The position numbers and the translations under genes were made by a program. The notes beneath the pieces were generated by a model, which made no database searches, was not told the origin of the DNA, and saw nothing but the letters and a program-made list of their open reading frames with translations. From contig NZ_JAQMHV010000018.1 in the NCBI RefSeq assembly GCF_028307215.1, forward strand, positions 1-45,634: DNA of 45,634 nucleotides. Direction: 5' to 3'. The stretch is from Falsirhodobacter sp. 20TX0035 (lineage in GTDB: Bacteria; Pseudomonadota; Alphaproteobacteria; Rhodobacterales; Rhodobacteraceae). The stretch's first letter is position 1. Every line of letters starts with the position of its first letter. Below, piece by piece: positions 40,890 to 45,634 of the stretch.

Positions 40890-40918
40890 GATCTACCGAC
40901 CTGCGCAGGGGGTGTCAA
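40890..40918 (-). promoter_or_regulatory. sigma-70-type promoter of tRNA-Leu
   Basis: On the minus strand TTGACA (40913-40918) and TAGATC (40890-40895) are separated by 17 bases, ending 17 bases before the mature tRNA. This is a near-consensus promoter. Confidence 0.8.
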
Positions 40919-41020
40919 CGGGCAATCGCAAGATTTTTGCAAGAACGTCACAAGACTTGCCCGACCCCTTCTGCCAGCGTATCTCGAACACCGTAAGCCA
41001 AGGCCCGGGAGAATTTGGGG

Positions 41021-41992
41021 ATGAGCAAGCTGGTCACGATCTTCGGAGGGTCCGGTTTCGTCGGGCGCTATGTGGTGCAGCGTCTGGCCCGCGAAGGGTG
41101 GCGCATCCGCATCGCCGTCCGCCACCCGAACCAGGCGCTGTTCCTGAAGCCCTATGGCGCCGTGGGGCAGGTGGAGCCGGTCTTCTGCAACATCCGCGAC
41201 GACGCCTCGGTGCGGCAGGTGCTGCAGGGGGCGGACGCGGTGGTGAACTGCGTGGGCATCCTGAGCCCCGGCGGCCGCAACACGTTCAAGGCGGTGCAGG
41301 CCGAAGGCCCCGGCCGCATCGCGCGGCTGGCGGTGGAGGCGGGCGCGACGCGTCTGGTCCATCTGTCGGCCATTGGCGCGGACGCGGGAAGCGACATCCC
41401 CTATGCCCGCACCAAGGCCGAAGGTGAGGCGGCGGTTCTGGCGGCCTTCCCCACGGCCGTGATCCTGCGCCCCTCCGTCATCTTCGGGCCGGAGGACGAT
41501 TTCTTCAACAGATTCGCCGCCATGTCGCGCCGCTGGCCGGTGCTGCCCGTGGTGCATGGTAAGACGCGGTTCCAGCCGGTCTATGTCGATGACGTGGCCA
41601 AGGCCGTTGTCGCCGGGATCGAGCGTGCGGCTCCGGGCGTCTACGAACTGGGCGGTCCGATGCCTGAGGCGTTCCGGGACCTGATGCGCCAGATGCTGAC
41701 CATCGTGATGCGCAAGCGCCCGCTGCTGGATCTGCCGGTCGGTCTAGCCGGCGTCATGGCGGCGACGCTGGACGGCGTGCAGAAGATCACGGGCGGGCTG
41801 GTGTCCAACAAGACGCTGACGCGCGACCAGCTGCGCCTTCTGGCGCGCGACAACGTCGTGTCGCCCGGCGCCCGCGGCTTTGCCGACCTCGACATCGCCC
41901 CGCAGGCGTTCGAAGCGGTGATCCCCGAATACCTGTGGCCCTTCCGGCCGACGGGCCAATACGCGCGCCTGCGCCCCTCCATCAAACTTTGA
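41021..41992 (+). CDS. complex I NDUFA9-like NAD(P)-binding protein
   Basis: A 323-aa atypical short-chain dehydrogenase (SDR a12 type) similar to the NDUFA9 accessory subunit of mitochondrial complex I, common in alphaproteobacteria. The dinucleotide motif is VTIFGGSGFVGRYVVQRLAR. Other blocks are VVNCVGILSPGGRNTF, VHLSAIGADAGSDIPYARTK and ILRPSVIFGPEDDFFNRFA. The typical Y-x-x-x-K pair is present (YARTK). ATG 41021 gives the usual start. It is followed 14 bp later by uppP. A role in complex I stability is known for the eukaryotic protein and only presumed here. Confidence 0.88.
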   Translation: MSKLVTIFGGSGFVGRYVVQRLAREGWRIRIAVRHPNQALFLKPYGAVGQVEPVFCNIRDDASVRQVLQGADAVVNCVGILSPGGRNTFKAVQAEGPGRIARLAVEAGATRLVHLSAIGADAGSDIPYARTKAEGEAAVLAAFPTAVILRPSVIFGPEDDFFNRFAAMSRRWPVLPVVHGKTRFQPVYVDDVAKAVVAGIERAAPGVYELGGPMPEAFRDLMRQMLTIVMRKRPLLDLPVGLAGVMAATLDGVQKITGGLVSNKTLTRDQLRLLARDNVVSPGARGFADLDIAPQAFEAVIPEYLWPFRPTGQYARLRPSIKL

Positions 41993-42006
41993 AGGTCTGA
42001 ACACCG

Positions 42007-42807
42007 ATGCACGACGCGCTCGAAGCCCTCTTCCTTGGCGTGGTGGAGGGGCTGACCGAGTTCATCCCCGTCTCCTCCACCGGTCACCTTCTTCTGGTAG
42101 GGCATTTCATCGGCTTCGAAAGCGCCGGCAACAGCTTTGCGGTGATGATCCAGCTGGGCGCCGTTCTTGCGGTGCTGAGCGTCTATGCCGCCCGCCTGTG
42201 GGAGGTGGTGCGCGCCGCCCCGCACGATCCGGCCGCGCGGCGCTTCGTGGCGTCCGTCCTGATCGCGTTCCTGCCGGCGGTGGTGATCGGGGTGCTGGCG
42301 CATGACCTGATCAAGACCGTCCTGTTCGAAACCCCCCGCCTGATCGCGCTGATGCTGATTCTGGGGGGCGTGGTGCTGTTGTTCGTGGACCGGATGGCGG
42401 TTGCGCCCAAGCATGACGATGCGATGCGCCTGCCGGTATGGACCGCGTTCCGCATCGGGCTGATCCAGTGCCTTGCGATGATTCCGGGGGTATCCCGGTC
42501 CGGAGCCACGATCGTGGGGGCGCTGGCCTTGGGGTGCAGCAAGAAGGCGGCGGCGGAGTTCTCGTTCTTTTTGTCCATGCCCACGATGCTGGGGGCCTTC
42601 ACCTACGACCTTTACAAAACGCGCGACCAGCTGGACGCGGGGCAGGCGGGGCTGATCGCCATCGGCTTTGTCGCGGCCTTTCTGTCCGGCCTCTGCGTGG
42701 TGCGCTGGCTGCTGGGTTATGTGGCGCGGCGTGGCTATGCCATCTTCGGATGGTGGCGAATCGTGGTGGGCACCTTGTCCCTGATCGCCCTGTCGGTGTG
42801 GGGCTGA
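42007..42807 (+). CDS. uppP: undecaprenyl-diphosphatase
   Basis: A 266-aa inner membrane enzyme of the BacA/UppP family that recycles undecaprenyl diphosphate to the monophosphate carrier for peptidoglycan and other envelope polymers. Both active-site segments are present: [20 protein letters not shown] and [19 protein letters not shown]. About eight membrane spans. It may share transcription with the NDUFA9-like gene upstream. Confidence 0.95.
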   Translation: MHDALEALFLGVVEGLTEFIPVSSTGHLLLVGHFIGFESAGNSFAVMIQLGAVLAVLSVYAARLWEVVRAAPHDPAARRFVASVLIAFLPAVVIGVLAHDLIKTVLFETPRLIALMLILGGVVLLFVDRMAVAPKHDDAMRLPVWTAFRIGLIQCLAMIPGVSRSGATIVGALALGCSKKAAAEFSFFLSMPTMLGAFTYDLYKTRDQLDAGQAGLIAIGFVAAFLSGLCVVRWLLGYVARRGYAIFGWWRIVVGTLSLIALSVWG

Positions 42808-42811
42808 CAGC

Positions 42812-42836
42812 TATAGGTAATGTATGATGACCTATA
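42812..42836. promoter_or_regulatory. inverted repeat after uppP
   Basis: TATAGGT (42812-42818) and ACCTATA (42830-42836), perfect 7-bp arms with an 11-base spacer, begin 4 bp after the uppP stop. There is no T tract, so it is more likely an operator or promoter element for gltD than a terminator. Confidence 0.35.
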
Positions 42837-42881
42837 AATTTGCCGATCCCACGAGGTTTCGGCGGTAGACGCAAAAATTAC

Positions 42882-42916
42882 TGCATAAATGTCAGCTTTG
42901 CTGACTTTTATATGCA
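42882..42916. promoter_or_regulatory. long near-perfect palindrome upstream of gltD
   Basis: The left arm is TGCATAAATGTCAGC and the right arm is GCTGACTTTTATATGCA, around a TTT centre. GTCAGC/GCTGAC is perfect; the outer arms match with a 2-base gap and one mismatch. It sits 54 bp before the gltD ATG in an AT-rich patch, a likely regulator site. Confidence 0.4.
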
Positions 42917-42969
42917 AATGTCCTGTGCCAGAAAGCGTTCGACCGCCTCTTCGCAAGGATTGCCCTGCC

Positions 42970-44406
42970 ATGGCCACCCAGCGCATGCTGAAATTCGTGA
43001 CAACCGAACGGGAGATGCCGGAAAAGCGTCTGCCCGATCTGCGTTCGCAGGATTTCGACGAGATTTACCGTGAATTCGCGGATGCCAAGGCGGCGGAGCA
43101 GTCCAGCCGGTGCAGCCAGTGCGGCGTGCCCTATTGCCAGTCGCACTGCCCCCTGCACAACAACATCCCCGACTGGCTGCGCATGACGGCCGAGGGGCGG
43201 CTGGAGGAGGCCTACAACCTTTCCCAGGCCACCAACACCTTCCCCGAGATCTGCGGCCGCATCTGCCCGCAGGACCGTCTGTGCGAAGGCAACTGCGTGA
43301 TCGAGCAGTCGGGCCACGGCACCGTCACCATCGGGTCGATCGAGAAATACATCACGGACGCGGCGTGGGAACGCGGCTGGGTCAAGCCCGGCCTTCCGAT
43401 TGCAGAGCGGACGGAGTCGGTGGGCATCATCGGCGCGGGTCCCGGAGGCCTGTCGGCCGCTGACATGCTGCGCCGTCAGGGCATCCAGGTCACCGTCTAC
43501 GACCGCTATGATCGCGCGGGCGGGCTGCTGACCTATGGCATCCCCGGTTTCAAGCTGGAAAAGCACGTCGTCATGCGGCGGGTGGAGCAGCTGGAGCAGG
43601 CGGGCGTCCAGTTCGTGCTGAACTGCAACGTGGGCACCGACATCAGCTTCGACGCGATCCGTGGCCAGCATGACGCGGTCCTGATCGCGACGGGCGTCTA
43701 CAAGGCGCGCGACCTGTCCGGCGACGGTATCGGCGCGCATGGCATCGTGCCCGCGCTGGCCTACCTCACCGCGTCGAACCGCAAAAGCTTCGGCGATGAG
43801 GTCGAGGCTTATGACAACGGCAACCTGAACGCAGCGGGCAAGCGCGTGGTCGTGATCGGCGGCGGCGACACCGCGATGGACTGCCTGCGCACCGCGATCC
43901 GTCAGGGCGCGACATCGGTGAAGTGCCTGTATCGCCGCGACCGGGCCAACATGCCCGGATCCCAGCGCGAAACGCAGAACGCCGAGGAAGAAGGCGTGGA
44001 GTTCAACTGGCTGACCGCGCCCAAGGGCTTTGTCGGCACGGATCACGTCGAAGGCGTGATCGTGCAGAAGATGCGCCTGGGGCCGCCCGACGCCACGGGC
44101 CGTCAGGCGCCCGAGATCATCGAGGGCGGCGACTATGTGGAGCCGGCCGATCTGGTCATCACCGCCCTCGGCTTCGAGCCGGAGGACCTGCCCTCGCACT
44201 GGAACGCGCCGGATCTGGGCACGACCCGCTGGGGCACGATCAAGGCGGATTTCCGCAGCCATGCCACGAACATCCCCGGCGTCTATGCCGTGGGCGACAT
44301 CGTGCGCGGCGCCTCGCTGGTGGTCTGGGCCATCCGCGACGGGCGCGAGGTGGCGGGCGCCATCCTCGATTATCTGGCGGCCCCGGCCGCGGTGGCGGCG
44401 GAATGA
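42970..44406 (+). CDS. gltD: glutamate synthase small subunit
   Basis: A 478-aa FAD/iron-sulfur subunit that passes electrons from NADPH to the large subunit GltB in ammonia assimilation. The N-terminal cysteine clusters are CSQCGVPYCQSHCPLHNNIP and CGRICPQDRLCEGNC. The FAD site is GIIGAGPGGLSAADMLRRQG, the NADPH site VVVIGGGDTAMDCLRTAIRQ, and PGVYAVGDIVRGASLVVWAI closes the FAD fold. ATG 42970 gives the normal start, with AAGGA 10 bases before; the longer frame from 42889 would cover the palindrome. gltB is not in the window. The following gene overlaps its stop. Confidence 0.93.
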   Translation: MATQRMLKFVTTEREMPEKRLPDLRSQDFDEIYREFADAKAAEQSSRCSQCGVPYCQSHCPLHNNIPDWLRMTAEGRLEEAYNLSQATNTFPEICGRICPQDRLCEGNCVIEQSGHGTVTIGSIEKYITDAAWERGWVKPGLPIAERTESVGIIGAGPGGLSAADMLRRQGIQVTVYDRYDRAGGLLTYGIPGFKLEKHVVMRRVEQLEQAGVQFVLNCNVGTDISFDAIRGQHDAVLIATGVYKARDLSGDGIGAHGIVPALAYLTASNRKSFGDEVEAYDNGNLNAAGKRVVVIGGGDTAMDCLRTAIRQGATSVKCLYRRDRANMPGSQRETQNAEEEGVEFNWLTAPKGFVGTDHVEGVIVQKMRLGPPDATGRQAPEIIEGGDYVEPADLVITALGFEPEDLPSHWNAPDLGTTRWGTIKADFRSHATNIPGVYAVGDIVRGASLVVWAIRDGREVAGAILDYLAAPAAVAAE

Positions 44407-45065
44407 TCCGCGCGGCGCTTTTGTGCCTGGCGCTGCCGGTGTCGGCGCAGGCGGCGGGGTTTTCCCCGCCCGACGGCTGCACCACCACGCTGACGGTGCA
44501 GTCCAAGCAATGCCGGGTGTCGAACTACTACACCTGCCAAGGCGATCCGGCCGGCACCCAGTGGCGCATCGACGCCGACCAGCAGGGTCCGTTCTTCCTG
44601 ACGCAGACGAATGCCGAGGGGGAGTGGCTGCAAAGCCATGACGGCGCCCCCGAGGGCGCGCAGCGTCTGGGCCAGGTGCAGGACCCCGGTTCCATCCGCA
44701 CCCTGTTCGATCAGGGGCAGGACGGCTACGACTTCTGGCTGGAGCGTGAGGACGGCACCCGCACCCATGTCACCGGCCGCGACAAGCTGACGGGGGAGGT
44801 GGCGGTCATCGACGGGCAAAGCCTGGCGCGGACCCGCTTCTCCTATGCCGAGACGGACGAGAACGGGACGGTCCTGCGCCAGTCGCGCGGGCAGGAATAT
44901 GTCAGCCGTGAGCTGGGCAGCTTCTTCGCCGGCCCGACCGAACATTCGGACGGGGCCGGCGGATGGCAGCCGTCGAACGGCAGCCCGATGACCTTCGCCT
45001 TTCCCGGCGACAAGGGGTTCGAGGCCAGCCAGCCGATCTTCGACTGCGACGCCGTGATTTCGTAA
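44403..45065 (+). CDS. conserved exported protein of unknown function
   Basis: A 220-aa protein starting with a signal peptide, MIRAALLCLALPVSAQAAG, and overlapping the gltD stop (ATGA). The mature part begins with a Cys-containing TTTLTVQSKQCRVSNYYTCQ segment and continues as a beta-rich domain (LFDQGQDGYDFWLEREDGTR, YVSRELGSFFAGPTEH), ending in CDAVIS. I do not recognise a named family. Four cysteines suggest disulfides in the periplasm. It may be encoded next to gltD in related genomes, but I see no functional connection. Confidence 0.7.
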   Translation: MIRAALLCLALPVSAQAAGFSPPDGCTTTLTVQSKQCRVSNYYTCQGDPAGTQWRIDADQQGPFFLTQTNAEGEWLQSHDGAPEGAQRLGQVQDPGSIRTLFDQGQDGYDFWLEREDGTRTHVTGRDKLTGEVAVIDGQSLARTRFSYAETDENGTVLRQSRGQEYVSRELGSFFAGPTEHSDGAGGWQPSNGSPMTFAFPGDKGFEASQPIFDCDAVIS

Positions 45066-45076
45066 GGGAGAACGAG

Positions 45077-45487
45077 ATGACGACCGGACATTGCCTGTGT
45101 GGCGCCGTGCGCGTCACGATCACCGACCTGCCGAAGGGCTTCGGCATCTGCCACTGCAAGATGTGCCAGCGGTGGACCGGCCTCGCCTTTGCCGCCATCG
45201 AGGTGCCGGACGCCCACGTGACGGTGGAAGGGGCGGCGCATGTGAAGGCCTTCCGTTCCTCGGACAGCAGCACGCGGTCGTTCTGCGACACCTGCGGATC
45301 GACGCTGTGGTTCCGCGACGATGGCCAGTCAAGCTATGAAATCCCGCTGGGGATGCTGGACGACACGGAGGGCCTGACCGTCACGCATGAGGTCTTCGTG
45401 GACCGCAAGGCTGCGGGTTGGTCGGTGGGCGGGCATCACCGCATGGAAACCGAGGCCGACTATTTTGCGCGAAAGGGGCGGTCATGA
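45077..45487 (+). CDS. GFA-family protein (glutathione-dependent formaldehyde-activating-like)
   Basis: A 136-aa zinc-binding protein of the GFA/CENP-V family. Zinc cysteines are in HCLCGAVRV, CHCKMCQRWTG and CDTCGSTLWFR. Most members are of unknown function; only Gfa has been linked to formaldehyde and glutathione, and the name should not be taken as activity. GGGAG lies about 8 bases before ATG 45077. It is followed at once by a second copy of the same family. Confidence 0.88.
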   Translation: MTTGHCLCGAVRVTITDLPKGFGICHCKMCQRWTGLAFAAIEVPDAHVTVEGAAHVKAFRSSDSSTRSFCDTCGSTLWFRDDGQSSYEIPLGMLDDTEGLTVTHEVFVDRKAAGWSVGGHHRMETEADYFARKGRS

Positions 45488-45634
45488 ACGGACATTGCCT
45501 GTGCGGGGCCGTGCAGGTCGCGCTGACCGAACGGCCGGACGATCTGCATGTCTGCCATTGCGGCACCTGCCGCCGTCAGGGCGGCGTCGGCTTTGCCCTG
45601 ATGGTGAAGGCCGGTGCCCTGACGGTTCAGGGCG
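45484..45634 (+). CDS. second GFA-family protein, cut by window end
   Basis: The first 50 codons are visible: MNGHCLCGAVQVALTERPDD, then CHCGTCRRQGGVGFALMVKA. The zinc motifs CLC and CHCGTC are intact. Its ATG overlaps the stop of the preceding GFA gene (ATGA). The two share the same opening but differ elsewhere, so this is an older tandem duplication or a paired arrangement. The rest lies beyond the window. Confidence 0.88.
   Translation, partial: MNGHCLCGAVQVALTERPDDLHVCHCGTCRRQGGVGFALMVKAGALTVQG

Overview
The window is GC-rich DNA from an alphaproteobacterium, most likely a member of the Rhodobacterales (Paracoccaceae-like). The evidence is protein style and gene content: an RTX protein ending in a Hint domain, a queCDEF cluster, a complex I NDUFA9-like gene next to uppP and gltD, and a glucosylglycerol-phosphate synthase. 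About three quarters of it is ordinary, tightly packed chromosome. The first 12.4 kb is an island built by insertion sequences.

Island (1-12491). The left edge holds an IS21-like terminus that has beheaded an MFS transporter gene. A serine recombinase gene has been split: its end lies at about 601-934 and an upstream piece at 12212-12370. Between the pieces sits an 11.27 kb segment (935-12203) bounded by two inverted copies of an IS66-type left end, each starting GTAAGCG. It is flanked by 8-bp direct repeats that match at 7 of 8 bases. This is the layout of a composite transposon. Its cargo is a divergent aldo/keto reductase-LysR pair, a decayed transposase, a 1432-residue RTX protein with a C-terminal Hint domain, a 59-codon unknown ORF, and an IS1182 transposase fused in frame to the start of IS66 tnpB.

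Osmolyte and envelope region (12492-21735). An orphan outer-membrane efflux lipoprotein is followed by a translationally coupled operon gpsA-HAD phosphatase-ggpS. This operon could make glucosylglycerol from dihydroxyacetone phosphate and ADP-glucose. Next come a YgiB/YgiC-like pair and, divergent from it, a secreted phytase-like esterase whose promoter carries three 11-bp-spaced PHO-box half sites.

Nucleotide and metal region (21919-29873). queC-queD-queE-queF (preQ0/preQ1 synthesis) sits behind a candidate preQ1-I riboswitch. It is followed by DUF1007, a NicO/RcnA-type metal transporter and a DoxX protein. An M20 peptidase, an NCS2 purine/uracil permease with a structured leader, and an MFS transporter come next.

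Sugar acid, phospholipid and iron region (29942-40640). A CHAP-domain exported protein is divergent from a degenerate 2-keto-3-deoxygalactonokinase and an SMP-30 lactonase. pssA-psd makes phosphatidylethanolamine. A complete ferrichrome-type system follows: TonB receptor, FhuD, double-length FhuB, FhuC and a siderophore-interacting reductase.

Right end (40789-45634). tRNA-Leu(CAG) with a clear promoter and terminator, the NDUFA9-like protein, uppP, gltD, a periplasmic unknown, and two tandem GFA-family genes, the second cut by the window end.
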